Shown in pieces: positions 18,720 to 27,706 of a stretch of DNA of 64,000 nucleotides; the stretch's first letter is position 1, and each line of letters starts with the position of its first letter. The position numbers and the translations under genes are program-made. Location: assembly GCF_900129345.1 (NCBI RefSeq), contig NZ_FQVK01000002.1:124001-188000 (forward strand). Reading direction: 5' to 3'. The stretch comes from Ruegeria intermedia. Lineage in GTDB: Bacteria > Pseudomonadota > Alphaproteobacteria > Rhodobacterales > Rhodobacteraceae. The notes under the pieces are model-generated. The model searched no databases. It saw only the letters and a list, made by a program, of their open reading frames with translations, and was not told the DNA's origin.

Positions 18720-20294
18720 TTGATACGCCCCACTGTCGGGCCACTGCTGGCGGCCGCCTGGTTGACCCTGTGCGCCGCAGTTCCGGCAACGGCCGCCGAC
18801 CTCATCATCTTCCACAAATATGACACGCCACCGCCGGACCACCTGGAACCGTTCGTGTCGCAGTACAAACCGGCCGAAGCCTATGCCGAATGCGACATGG
18901 TTCTGACCGGCGAAATCGAAGGTCACGAGCTGGAATATTTCCACGCAATCTACGACTACACGCCCGACGGCCCGTATGGCAGTTCCTACAGCGACTATGT
19001 CAACAACTCGGTCCTGTGCCTGGACAGCACCGGCGGCGATTTCGACACCGCCCTGGAGATCGCCGGTTTTCTGGCCCGGATCGGCGCCGGGCTGGAAACC
19101 CGCGTGATCGACGGGGATACCTGCACGTCTGCCTGCTCGATCCTGTTCTTTGCCGGCGCATGGCTGGAAGAAGGTGAAACCGTCCTATGGGCGAAACACC
19201 GCTCGATCGCCGCGACCGCCAAACTGGGCGTACACGCGCCGCGGATCGATCTGGGTGACGGCGACCGGTTTACCGGCGCAGCAGCCGTCAATGGCGCCTA
19301 TTCCCATGCCATTCGGAATGCGGCCGGAATCTTCACCATGTCCCAGCGTCGCGATACCCAGGGCGATCTGTTCATGAACACGTATCTGTTCCAGCGTACG
19401 CTCGAAACGCCGCCGCGGGGCATGTACTATATCGATACGGTCGGCGATGCGCTTCTGGCCGATGTCGCCGTGACCGGCATCGACATCCGGGCCCGGCTGG
19501 ACGAAGACCTGATCGAGGCCATCTGCGACAACGTCTTCATGCTGGACGACGGCATGTTCGACTGGGCCTTCGGTCCAACCTGGAAGCGGCACCCGCTGGC
19601 CTCGATGCCCATGATCTGGGAGGATTTCCAGAAGGCCGTCGCCGCCGCCTGGATCGACGATGCCGATTTCAGCTACGACATCCAGTTGGAACAGGGCGAC
19701 GGGCACATCTATGGCGTCGCCCGGGGCTATCGCACCGGCGGCCCCTATTCGGCGCAGGACTGTCTGGTCAGGCTGGACACATATGCCGATATCGGCGACG
19801 TGGATCTGCTGGCCAGGCAACGCGACGCCCACGAGGCCTCGACCGCCATGAACGCCATCCAGGTCATGATCGGAACGCAGTTTCCTTCGGGCGGCTATGA
19901 CCCCGCGGATTACGCCTTTCAGTCAACTCCGCGCCGCTACTGGCAGGGTCTGCTGGACCGCGACGTGGAACCGCGGGCCTATCCCATGCTGATCGCCTAT
20001 CCGATGACCAGTTTCCTGGCCGACCTGCCCGGAGTTGACGCCGAACCCACTGCGCAGCCCGAGGGCGACACCGGATCCGGGATCATGGATGCGCTGGCCG
20101 AGTTCGACTGTGACCAACTGTGGTTGCGGCGGAATTTCATCTTCCACGTCAACGGCTACTGCTTTGACAGCGAACTGGGCAAGCAGGTGTTCGGTAATGA
20201 CGAATGCCACACCAAGTCACCGGATCTGGATGACGAGCAGCAGCATCTGGTGTCTCTCATCCGCGAGATGGAAGACCTGAAAGGCTGTCGGTAA
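18720..20294 (+). CDS. Secreted protein with ClpP-fold protease-like and YARHG domains
   Basis: 524 aa from the proposed TTG start. The N terminus (MIRPTVGPLLAAAWLTL, then AVPATA) is a good signal peptide. Residues ~55-180 resemble periplasmic ClpP/SppA-fold proteins: STGGD at 103-107, then TCTSACS with candidate nucleophile Ser137, and HAP with His172. A large unassigned middle follows. The C terminus (about 465-500) matches the YARHG domain: DCDQLWLRRNFIFHVNGYC, then FGNDEC. The TTG has AAGGA five bases upstream; ATGs at 18669 and 18624 would add an N terminus that spoils the signal peptide and overlap the dyad at 18670. The substrate is unknown, and protease activity is inferred from motif spacing only. 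Confidence 0.7.
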   Translation: MIRPTVGPLLAAAWLTLCAAVPATAADLIIFHKYDTPPPDHLEPFVSQYKPAEAYAECDMVLTGEIEGHELEYFHAIYDYTPDGPYGSSYSDYVNNSVLCLDSTGGDFDTALEIAGFLARIGAGLETRVIDGDTCTSACSILFFAGAWLEEGETVLWAKHRSIAATAKLGVHAPRIDLGDGDRFTGAAAVNGAYSHAIRNAAGIFTMSQRRDTQGDLFMNTYLFQRTLETPPRGMYYIDTVGDALLADVAVTGIDIRARLDEDLIEAICDNVFMLDDGMFDWAFGPTWKRHPLASMPMIWEDFQKAVAAAWIDDADFSYDIQLEQGDGHIYGVARGYRTGGPYSAQDCLVRLDTYADIGDVDLLARQRDAHEASTAMNAIQVMIGTQFPSGGYDPADYAFQSTPRRYWQGLLDRDVEPRAYPMLIAYPMTSFLADLPGVDAEPTAQPEGDTGSGIMDALAEFDCDQLWLRRNFIFHVNGYCFDSELGKQVFGNDECHTKSPDLDDEQQHLVSLIREMEDLKGCR

Positions 20295-20301
20295 GTCGAA
20301 A

Positions 20302-20327
20302 CGAAAGGCCGCCCCGGCAGCCTTTCG
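20302..20327. terminator. Hairpin between convergent genes
   Basis: CGAAAGGC (20302-20309) pairs with GCCTTTCG (20320-20327), with two further G-C pairs inside after one mismatch. It lies eight bases after the ClpP/YARHG stop and nine bases from the carboxypeptidase stop on the other strand. There is no T-run, so terminator function is uncertain. Confidence 0.45.
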
Positions 20328-20336
20328 CGGCGCCCT

Positions 20337-21806
20337 CTACAGACCGTAGAGCGCGCCGAATTTTTCTTCGAGATAGGCCAGCAGCGGCTCGGGCCCCGGC
20401 TCCATGCCGCTGGCGCGGCGGATCAGTTCGCGTGGGGCATACAGTCCGCCATGCTGCTGAACATGCTCGCGCAGCCAGCCGGTCGCAGCGGCGGTATCGC
20501 CCTGCGCCAGTTGCTCGTCCAGACCGGGAACCGCCGCCCGCAGGGCCTGGTACAGGCAACCGGCATAGACATTGCCCAGCGAATAGGTCGGGAAGTAGCC
20601 GAACAGGCCAACCGACCAATGCACATCCTGCAGGCAGCCGTTCGACGGCTTGTCGACCGCATAGCCGAAATCGGCATGGAAGCGATCATTCCAGGCGGCC
20701 TCGAGGTCCTGTACCAGCAGATCGCCCGACATCAGCGCGCGTTCCAGATCGAACCGCAGCATGACGTGCAGATTGTACTGAACCTCGTCCGCTTCGGTGC
20801 GGATGTATCCGTTGTGCACCCGGTTGACGGCGGCATAGAAGGCCTGTTCGTCCGCAATGCCGAAATCGCCGAAGGTGTCCGTCATCTGCCGGAACAGCCA
20901 TCCCGTGAAGGCGCGCGAGCGGCCCAGCTGATTTTCATAGATGCGGCTCTGGCTTTCATGGACGCCCATCGACACGCCCTGGCCCAGCGGTGTCAGCGCG
21001 TAAGCCGGGTCGATGCCCTGCTCATAGCAGGCGTGCCCGACCTCGTGGATGGTCGAGTAGAAGCAGTTGAACGGGTCGGTCTCGCTGGTGCGGGTGGTGA
21101 CGCGCACGTCGTCGCCGCTGCCCGAACAGAACGGGTGTACGGCCTTGTCCACCCGCCCCCGGTTCAGGTCGTAGCCGAAAGTCTCCGCCAGCTTTTTCGT
21201 CAGCTTCATCTGGGCCGCTTCGTCGAACGTTCCGGTCACGCCTGCTGGGGACGGCCGGTCCAGCACCGCCGCGCGCAGCGCAACCAGGCGTGGGCGCAGG
21301 GCGTCGAAGATATCGGCGATCTCGGCGGCCGTCGTGTAGGGCTCATAGTCCTCGACCAGCGCGTCATAGACATCGCCGCCCTGGGCCAAAGCCGCGCCCT
21401 CTTCGCGTTTCAGCGCCACGACCTCTTCGAGAACCGGCAGAAAGGCAGGTACGTCCTCGTCGGCGCGGGCCTGTGCCCACTTGCCCTGCGCGGCCGAGGT
21501 CACGCGGGCGATGGCGGTGGCCAGATCGGCGGGCACCTTTACGGTGCGCTCGTATGTGCGGCGGATTTCGCGCAGCTGCGCCTGACCGACCTCGGTGTCG
21601 GCATGAGCGTTCTCCAGCCACTCGGCCACGCGCGGATCGGAGCGGCGCGCATGCAACACGGCTTCGATTGCGGCCAGCTCCTCGGCGCGCTGGTTGACGG
21701 CGCCGCGCGGCATGACGGTCTCCTGGTCCCAGCCCAGGCGGCCGGAGATCTGCGCCAGCGCCTCGGTTTCGCGCTGAAAGGCCATCAGGTCATTGAATGC
21801 AGTCAT
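20337..21806 (-). CDS. M32 family metallocarboxypeptidase (Taq type)
   Basis: 489 aa cytoplasmic zinc carboxypeptidase that removes C-terminal residues from peptides. The M32 signatures are all present: HEVGH at 254-258 (HExxH), DVRVTTR upstream, GVHESQSR, IRTEADE and GCLQDVHWS. The length is normal (about 490-510). The gene starts four bases after the ctaA stop, so it is probably co-transcribed with ctaA. Confidence 0.94.
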   Translation of the reverse strand: MTAFNDLMAFQRETEALAQISGRLGWDQETVMPRGAVNQRAEELAAIEAVLHARRSDPRVAEWLENAHADTEVGQAQLREIRRTYERTVKVPADLATAIARVTSAAQGKWAQARADEDVPAFLPVLEEVVALKREEGAALAQGGDVYDALVEDYEPYTTAAEIADIFDALRPRLVALRAAVLDRPSPAGVTGTFDEAAQMKLTKKLAETFGYDLNRGRVDKAVHPFCSGSGDDVRVTTRTSETDPFNCFYSTIHEVGHACYEQGIDPAYALTPLGQGVSMGVHESQSRIYENQLGRSRAFTGWLFRQMTDTFGDFGIADEQAFYAAVNRVHNGYIRTEADEVQYNLHVMLRFDLERALMSGDLLVQDLEAAWNDRFHADFGYAVDKPSNGCLQDVHWSVGLFGYFPTYSLGNVYAGCLYQALRAAVPGLDEQLAQGDTAAATGWLREHVQQHGGLYAPRELIRRASGMEPGPEPLLAYLEEKFGALYGL

Positions 21807-21810
21807 TGGG

Positions 21811-22956
21811 TCAAGCTCCGCGCAGCGAGGTTGCGATGGGAAAAGCGGTCAGGAACCGGGCGCGCAGGATCAGGGTCCAGACGACCACGGCCATGAACTG
21901 ATGGAAGATGGCGATCTGCCAGGGCGCGCCATAGACCACGGTGAGGATGCCCACGACCACCTGCAGCGACAGCGCCGCGAACATGGCGTTGAAGGCGAAC
22001 CGGGTCTGCGGGTGGGCGCTGCTGCCGCCGCGCCGCCAGACGAAGATACCGAAGGCGAACAGCGCATAACCCACACAGCGGTGGATGAACTGCACGAGCC
22101 CCGGGCTTTCGAAGAAGTTGCGCCACATCGGTTCAAGCGCGGTGGCGTCCGGCGGCAGCAGTTGCCCGCCGATCAGCGGCCAGTCGGTATAGGACCGGCC
22201 GGCGTCGATGCCCGCCACCAACGCGCCGATCAGGATCTGCAGAAAGGCAAAGTGCAGCAGCCCGGTCGACAGCGAAAACAGCCGCGCCTCTTTGGCGCGG
22301 CGGGCCTGCATCAGGTCGCGTTCTTCGCGCCCCAGCATGAAGATGTACCAGGCCAGAAAGCCCAGGATCACGAACGCAAGGCCAAGATGGGTGGCCAGGC
22401 GATAACTGGCAACTGCGGTCATCCCCTCGCCCTGCGTCACGCCCGAGGCCACCATCCACCAACCGACGGCGCCCTGAACGCCGCCCAGCAGTCCGGGGAT
22501 CGCAAGGCGCCCGGTCCAGCCTGCGGGGATCTTGCGCAACACCAGAAAGCCAAAGAACCCAAGCGCCCAGACCAGGCCGATCACACGGCCCAGCTGCCGG
22601 TGGCCCCATTCCCACCAGTAGATGGTTTTGAAGTCCTCCAACTCCATCCACTGATTCATGATCCGCCACTGGTCGATCTGTTTGTACTTGTCGAACTCGG
22701 CCTGCCAGTCGGCCTCGGACATCGGCGGGATCGCCCCGGTGACCGGTCGCCATTCGGTGATCGACAGGCCGCTGTCGGTCAGGCGGGTCAACCCGCCCAC
22801 CGCGATCATCACGACGACAAGCGCGAACAGGACCATCAGCCAGATACGGATGGCCTTGCGTGCCCCGCCCCGGCCGCGGTCGATCATGCCAGGCTGGACC
22901 GTTTCCTGCTTTTGTTCACCCGAGACTTCTTCGAAGATGCTGCGCTTGCCGCTCAT
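21811..22956 (-). CDS. ctaA: Heme A synthase (COX15 type)
   Basis: 381 aa membrane protein that oxidises heme O to heme A for aa3-type cytochrome oxidase. About eight transmembrane helices are visible. Family motifs include GGLTRLTDSGLSITEWRPVT in the first helix/loop, EWGHRQLGRVIG with a heme-ligand His, a conserved His in ATHLGLAF, HRCVGYALF, and HQFMAVVV. The long hydrophilic N terminus is typical of alphaproteobacterial COX15. The ATG at 22956 has AGGAC four bases upstream. It lies 60 bases downstream of the TrmJ gene on the same strand. Confidence 0.95.
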   Translation of the reverse strand: MSGKRSIFEEVSGEQKQETVQPGMIDRGRGGARKAIRIWLMVLFALVVVMIAVGGLTRLTDSGLSITEWRPVTGAIPPMSEADWQAEFDKYKQIDQWRIMNQWMELEDFKTIYWWEWGHRQLGRVIGLVWALGFFGFLVLRKIPAGWTGRLAIPGLLGGVQGAVGWWMVASGVTQGEGMTAVASYRLATHLGLAFVILGFLAWYIFMLGREERDLMQARRAKEARLFSLSTGLLHFAFLQILIGALVAGIDAGRSYTDWPLIGGQLLPPDATALEPMWRNFFESPGLVQFIHRCVGYALFAFGIFVWRRGGSSAHPQTRFAFNAMFAALSLQVVVGILTVVYGAPWQIAIFHQFMAVVVWTLILRARFLTAFPIATSLRGA

Positions 22957-23016
22957 GCCGTCCTCATGTCCTTGATTTTCCCGCAAGCTAGGGCCAGTGC
23001 CCGGGAAGGTCCAGCC

Positions 23017-23760
23017 TCAGCCCTTGTCCTTCCAGCGGACCATCTGACGCATGATCCCGTGCAGCATCTGCACATCGGCCCGCGTCATGCGCATGCGCGA
23101 CCACAGGTTGCGCAGGTTCACCTTCATCCCTTCGGCCTTTTCCGGCGGGTAGAAGAACCCGGCCTCCTCCAGCCGCTGCTCGTAGTGTTCGACCAGTTTC
23201 TCGACCTCGATGCCCGTGGCCCAGTCGCCCTTGCCCAGATCGGTGGCCTCGTGCACCACGTCGCCGGTCTGGCGCATCCACTCATAGGCGGTCAGCAACA
23301 CGCACTGCCCCAGGTTCAGCGAGGCGTATTCGGGGTTCACAGGCACCGAGATGATCGCATTGGCCTTGGCGATGTCTTCATTCTCCAATCCGGCCCGCTC
23401 GGGCCCGAACAGCACGGCCACCTTTTCGCCCGCCGCCACCTTTTGGGCCGCGATCTGCATGGCGCGTTCGGGGCTGTAGACGGGCTTGGTCAGGCCACGC
23501 TGACGGGCCGTGGTGGCGAAAACGAATGTGCGGTCGCCCAACGCGCCGGCCAGATCGTCGAACAGCTGCGCCTCGTCCAGCAGCCGCCCGGCACCGCTCG
23601 ACATGGCCACGGCCTTGGGGTTGGGCCAGCCGTCGCGTGGGGCGACGATGCGCATCCGGTCCAGACCGAAATTCCACATCGCCCTCGCGGCGGCACCGAT
23701 GTTTTCGCCCATCTGCGGGCGGACAAGCACGAATGAGGGCTGGGGTCTGTCGCTGGGCAT
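23017..23760 (-). CDS. trmJ: SPOUT RNA methyltransferase, TrmJ type
   Basis: 247 aa. The TrmJ/LasT group methylates ribose of tRNA position 32 (Cm32/Um32) using SAM. Knotted SPOUT-fold motifs are visible: VRPQMGENIGAAARAMWNFG near the N terminus, VLFGPERAGLENEDI, and the SAM-loop YASLNLGQCVLLTAYEW. The ATG at 23760 has GGAGA five bases upstream. It is the first gene of a likely trmJ-ctaA-carboxypeptidase run, divergent from the ThiE-like gene. Confidence 0.88.
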   Translation of the reverse strand: MPSDRPQPSFVLVRPQMGENIGAAARAMWNFGLDRMRIVAPRDGWPNPKAVAMSSGAGRLLDEAQLFDDLAGALGDRTFVFATTARQRGLTKPVYSPERAMQIAAQKVAAGEKVAVLFGPERAGLENEDIAKANAIISVPVNPEYASLNLGQCVLLTAYEWMRQTGDVVHEATDLGKGDWATGIEVEKLVEHYEQRLEEAGFFYPPEKAEGMKVNLRNLWSRMRMTRADVQMLHGIMRQMVRWKDKG

Positions 23761-23922
23761 TTTGATCTCCGAAAGTTGCGCCTGCCATACTGCCGCCGAT
23801 TGCACAGGGCAAGCCCGGCCGCCCTGCCCGATTGCAAATCACGCGGTCTGCGGGCAATAAAGTTTGATTCGCCGCCGCAATCCGCTAAACCGCGCCAAAG
23901 ACCAACCGCGAAGGATCCGCCA

Positions 23923-24543
23923 ATGGACACCCCCGAGCAGCCTCAGATCTATCTGATCACCCCGCCGACCATCGACCCGGCCACCTTTCCCGACCGGCTG
24001 GCCCGCGTTCTGGACGGGACCGAGATCGCCTGCATCCGGCTGGCGCTGGCCGGCAGCGACGAGGACGCCATCGCCCGCGCGGCCGACGCCTGCCGCGAGG
24101 TGGCCCATGCGCGCGACGTGGCGCTGGTGATCTCGAACCATGTCCTGCTGGCGCAACGGCTGGGGCTGGACGGGGTGCATCTGGACGATGCGGCCCGCTC
24201 GGTCCGGGCCGCGCGCAAGGAGCTGGGGGCGGATGCCATCGTGGGCAGTTTCTGCGGAACCTCGCGCCATGACGGGATGACCGCGGGCGAAGCCGGGGCC
24301 GACTATGTGGCCTTTGGCCCGGTCGGCGAGGTGGCGCTGGGCACCGGAAACCGCGCCGAACGCGACCTGTTCCAATGGTGGTCCGAGATGATCGAGGTTC
24401 CGGTGGTCGCCGAAGGCGGCCTGACGCCCGAATTGGTTGCCGAACTCGCCCCCTGCACCGATTTCTTTGGCCTCGGTGACGAGATCTGGGGCGACGACGA
24501 CCCGCTGCGCGCGCTCGACACACTGCTGGCGCCGATGCGCTAG
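23923..24543 (+). CDS. ThiE/TenI-like TIM-barrel protein, catalytic residues lost
   Basis: 206 aa. It aligns with the thiamine-phosphate synthase fold: DGVHLDD, ADYVAFGPV and PVVAEGGLTPE match the ThiE barrel strands. However, residues expected for thiamine phosphate synthesis are not seen: the R-x-K strand is CIRLAL, the N-D pair is SNH, HLGQxD is HLDDAA, and the T-x-T-K loop after GPV is absent. The protein is therefore more likely a paralogue of unknown activity than a true ThiE. The ATG at 23923 has AAGGA seven bases upstream. Its stop overlaps that of the convergent membrane-protein gene as CTAG. Confidence 0.75.
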   Translation: MDTPEQPQIYLITPPTIDPATFPDRLARVLDGTEIACIRLALAGSDEDAIARAADACREVAHARDVALVISNHVLLAQRLGLDGVHLDDAARSVRAARKELGADAIVGSFCGTSRHDGMTAGEAGADYVAFGPVGEVALGTGNRAERDLFQWWSEMIEVPVVAEGGLTPELVAELAPCTDFFGLGDEIWGDDDPLRALDTLLAPMR

Positions 24544-25688
24544 AGCGGCAGGACCGGCAGCACGACCCAGTAGAGCCCCAGACCCGCCAGCATCAGCGAT
24601 GCGACGGTCGAAATGCGCCCCCGCAGCCGGGGCGCATCGGGCAGCAGCACGGTCATTATGGCAAGTGCCAGACCGGCGACACTCGCCATCGCCAGCAAGA
24701 CCCCGCCCGAATAGGCCAGCAGGGCCGGCACGACATGAAGCGGAGGAACACCCAAGCGGATCAGTTCGTGCGACAGGCCCAGGCCAAGTACCGCGCCGGT
24801 CAGGAAGACCGCCCCCAACCGCAACGCACCCGCCCGCGACCCGATCAGGTTCCATGTCGCCAGAATGACGACAGCCCCGGCAACAGCCAGCCAATACGCC
24901 TGATCCCCGAACCCAAGCAGGCGGGACAGCCCGAGCGGCTGCGCCAACAGAACACCCAGCGCCAGGGCGGTGAATTGCGTCAGAACGGGGCGCACCCACA
25001 GGGTCAGAAAAACCAGCGCCAGGGCCAGCGCCAGAAGCTGCCCCTCGTCTTGCCAAACCCGTGCCACGCCTTGCCGAAAGAAGGTTTCGGCAGCCTCTCG
25101 TGGCCCCATCCCCGCGCCACCGCGCAAGGGAATGGCGGGGCTGGTCTCGCCCCCCGCCAGCAACCCGGTATAGGGCGCGTCAACGCCTGTCTGCCTCAGA
25201 ACCACCGAGCCGAACCCGGCAGGCCAAGTCAGGCGCAGCTCGGTCGCCCCGGACGGCAATGTACCGACCAGCAGCACCCGTGACAGCCTGGGCATACTAG
25301 AATTCCCCACCACGGGAATGCGCGCCCCCTCGTAGGACAGATCGACCGGGCCGTTCGCGTCGATCTTCATCGCGCTTTTCCACTCTGCCACATGTGCGTG
25401 CAGCAAAGGTTCCAGTTCCGAAGACGGCAGTCGGCGCAGCCGGGCATAATGCGTGCTGCCGCCGTCGCCGCCCTGCGCCACGTCCTGCGGGTCAAGCCCG
25501 GCCAGCAGCGCCTCGGCATTCAGGGTGATTTCCACAAGCAACTGCTCGCCCTTGGCCTGAAACTCCACGACCGACCGGCCAACGCCTTGCGCCGCAAGCG
25601 GACCGGCCAACACAAGCAGGACACAGACACAACTGATGGGCGGCAGATGGTGCCTGAGAACAGCCAGCAGGCGAATGATGAAACCCAT
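24540..25688 (-). CDS. Membrane protein with N-terminal periplasmic domain, possibly HupE/UreJ-like
   Basis: 382 aa from the ATG at 25688. The N terminus is a signal peptide or anchor (ISCVCVLLVLAGPLAAQG). About 180 periplasmic residues follow with no metal or catalytic motif, and then six or seven hydrophobic helices from about residue 215 to the end. The architecture resembles HupE/UreJ-type proteins with a periplasmic head, but the typical HIxxGxDH motif of that family is missing, so I do not assign transport of nickel or anything else. The ribosome site is weak. Confidence 0.65.
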   Translation of the reverse strand: MGFIIRLLAVLRHHLPPISCVCVLLVLAGPLAAQGVGRSVVEFQAKGEQLLVEITLNAEALLAGLDPQDVAQGGDGGSTHYARLRRLPSSELEPLLHAHVAEWKSAMKIDANGPVDLSYEGARIPVVGNSSMPRLSRVLLVGTLPSGATELRLTWPAGFGSVVLRQTGVDAPYTGLLAGGETSPAIPLRGGAGMGPREAAETFFRQGVARVWQDEGQLLALALALVFLTLWVRPVLTQFTALALGVLLAQPLGLSRLLGFGDQAYWLAVAGAVVILATWNLIGSRAGALRLGAVFLTGAVLGLGLSHELIRLGVPPLHVVPALLAYSGGVLLAMASVAGLALAIMTVLLPDAPRLRGRISTVASLMLAGLGLYWVVLPVLPL

Positions 25689-25831
25689 CCCGAGGGATCC
25701 GGAAATGAAACAAAACACTGCCCCCGAGTGTTTCCGGGATATGGGCGTTTGACAAGTCCGTTCGCTCATGGAGGCCCGTTTCCGCCCGCTTCCGGCTTGC
25801 GCCCATGGCGACCCTGCGGCATGACGAGGAC

Positions 25832-26725
25832 ATGACTCGGAATTCTGACATCCTGTGTATCGGGTCCGTTCTGTGGGACGTGATCGGACGATCCGCCAGC
25901 CACATGCGGCAGGGTTCGGACGTGCCCGGCCGCATCACGCGCCTGCCCGGTGGCGTGGCGATGAACATCGCCATGACGCTTGTGCGTTTCGGCATGACCC
26001 CGACCCTGCTGACCGCCATCGGCAGCGACCCCGAGGGCGACGAGCTGGTCCATGCCTGCAAACGGCTGGGCATGGACACGACCCATGTCTACCGCTCGCA
26101 GGACCTGCCCACCGACCGTTACATGGCGGTCGAAGGCGCCAACGGCCTGATCGCCGCCATCGCCGATGCCCATTCGCTCGAGGCTGCCGGCGCCAAGATC
26201 CTGCGCCCGCTGATCCATGGCCCGCTGGGCTATGAAAACACCCCGTTCGAAGGGCAGATCGCGCTGGACGGCAACCTGACGCTGGACCTTCTGGAAGAGA
26301 TCGCCGTCAGCCCGGCCTTCGCCCGTGCCGACCTGCGCGTGGCCCCGGCCTCGCCCGGCAAGGCCGAGCGGCTGCTGCCGTTCCTCAAGCACGGCCGGGC
26401 CACGCTGTATGTGAACCTCGAAGAAGCCGGGCTGCTGTGCCAGCGCGAGTTCGCCGATTCCGAATCCGCCGCCCGCGCGCTGCTGGAGCGGGGTGCGCTG
26501 CGTGCGCTGGTGACCGACGGGGGCAACTCGGCCACCGTGGCCAGTGCCCAGGCGGTGATCACCCAGAAACCCCCGTCGGTTCTGGTCACACGCGTGACCG
26601 GGGCGGGCGACACGTTCATGGCGGCCCATATCGCCGCCGAAGCCAATGGCGCCAGCATCGACGAGGCGCTGACCCGCGCCCTGCATGCCGCCGCAACCTA
26701 TGTATCCGGAGAGACCCCCCTGTGA
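25832..26725 (+). CDS. psuK: PfkB-family kinase, probable pseudouridine kinase
   Basis: 297 aa (306 if the ATG at 25805 is used). Ribokinase-like fold: N-terminal GGVAMNIAMTLVRFG binds substrate, and RVTGAGDTFMAAHIAA near the C terminus holds the anion hole and catalytic Asp. PfkB members phosphorylate sugars or nucleosides. Coupling through a GTGA overlap to psuG indicates pseudouridine as substrate, giving pseudouridine 5'-phosphate for PsuG (inference from context plus known PsuK-PsuG pairs). ATG 25832 gives the family-like start MTRNSDILCIGS, but its GAGG is only two bases away; neither start is clearly best. Confidence 0.85.
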   Translation: MTRNSDILCIGSVLWDVIGRSASHMRQGSDVPGRITRLPGGVAMNIAMTLVRFGMTPTLLTAIGSDPEGDELVHACKRLGMDTTHVYRSQDLPTDRYMAVEGANGLIAAIADAHSLEAAGAKILRPLIHGPLGYENTPFEGQIALDGNLTLDLLEEIAVSPAFARADLRVAPASPGKAERLLPFLKHGRATLYVNLEEAGLLCQREFADSESAARALLERGALRALVTDGGNSATVASAQAVITQKPPSVLVTRVTGAGDTFMAAHIAAEANGASIDEALTRALHAAATYVSGETPL

Positions 26726-27636
26726 TCGACATCCAGTATTCCGCCGAAGTGCGCGCGGCCAAGGACAACGGAACCCCCATCGTTGCCCTGGAAAGCACCA
26801 TCATCACCCACGGCATGCCCTACCCTCAGAACATCGAAGTGGCGGCCCAGGTCGAGCAGGACATCCGCGACGCGGGCGCCGTTCCGGCCACGATCGCGGT
26901 GATCGACGGCCGGCTGCATGTGGGGCTGGAACCCGATCAGTTGAAGGATCTGGGACAGGCGCAGGGCGTGGCCAAGATCTCGCGCGCAGACATGGCGGCC
27001 TGCATCGCTTCGGGCGGGACCGGGGCCACGACCGTTGCCGCCACGATGATCGCGGCCCATTTCGCGGGGATCGAGGTCTTTGCCACCGGCGGCATCGGCG
27101 GGGTGCATCGCGGCGCGGAAACCAGCTTTGACATCTCGGCCGACCTGCACGAACTGGCGCAGACCCCGGTCACGGTCGTGGCTGCCGGGGCCAAGGCCAT
27201 CCTCGATCTGGCCAAAACGCTCGAAGTGCTGGAGACACTTGGCGTGCCGGTCATTGCCCATGGGCAGGATGAATTCCCGGCCTTCTGGTCGGCCAAGTCG
27301 CCCTTTGCCGCCCCCTTGCGGATGGACACGGCCGAGCAGATCGCCAAGGCCCATGCCACGCGCCGCGCGCTGGGTCTGCCCGGCGGGCAACTGGTGGCCA
27401 ACCCGATCCCGCTGGCCGATCAGATCCCGTCCGAGGAACTGGACCCGATCATCGCCTCGGCCCAGCAGGACGCCGAAGCACATCGCATCACCGGCAAGGC
27501 CGTCACGCCCTATCTGCTGCAGCGCATCTACGAGCGGACCGAGGGCCGATCCCTGACCGCCAACATCGCCCTGGTGCGCAACAATGCGCGCCTTGCGGCT
27601 GGTATCGCCAAGGCGTTGAAGGCTCAGGCTGACTAA
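26722..27636 (+). CDS. psuG: Pseudouridine-5'-phosphate glycosidase
   Basis: 304 aa. It reversibly splits pseudouridine 5'-phosphate into uracil and ribose 5-phosphate, a C-C glycosidic bond cleavage, allowing pseudouridine from RNA turnover to be used. E24 in ALESTIITHGMPYPQN, K85 in VAKISRAD and K158 in AAGAKAILD correspond to the catalytic Glu, Lys and Schiff-base Lys of E. coli PsuG; GGIGGVHRGAE is the phosphate-site loop. The GTG start overlaps the psuK stop (GTGA). Confidence 0.95.
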   Translation: MIDIQYSAEVRAAKDNGTPIVALESTIITHGMPYPQNIEVAAQVEQDIRDAGAVPATIAVIDGRLHVGLEPDQLKDLGQAQGVAKISRADMAACIASGGTGATTVAATMIAAHFAGIEVFATGGIGGVHRGAETSFDISADLHELAQTPVTVVAAGAKAILDLAKTLEVLETLGVPVIAHGQDEFPAFWSAKSPFAAPLRMDTAEQIAKAHATRRALGLPGGQLVANPIPLADQIPSEELDPIIASAQQDAEAHRITGKAVTPYLLQRIYERTEGRSLTANIALVRNNARLAAGIAKALKAQAD

Positions 27637-27664
27637 GCGTCAAACGGAGCTATTGTACCAAGGC

Positions 27665-27688
27665 GCCGGACTGATTAATTAGTCCGGC
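27665..27688. repeat. Perfect 8-bp inverted repeat between psuG and DUF502
   Basis: GCCGGACT (27665-27672) pairs with AGTCCGGC (27681-27688) around an AT-only-like GATTAATT. No T-run follows on either strand. It lies 28 bases after psuG and 18 bases before the DUF502 start, so it could be a weak terminator or an operator in the DUF502 leader. Confidence 0.5.
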
Positions 27689-27706
27689 AAACCGCTCGGA
27701 ACCGCG

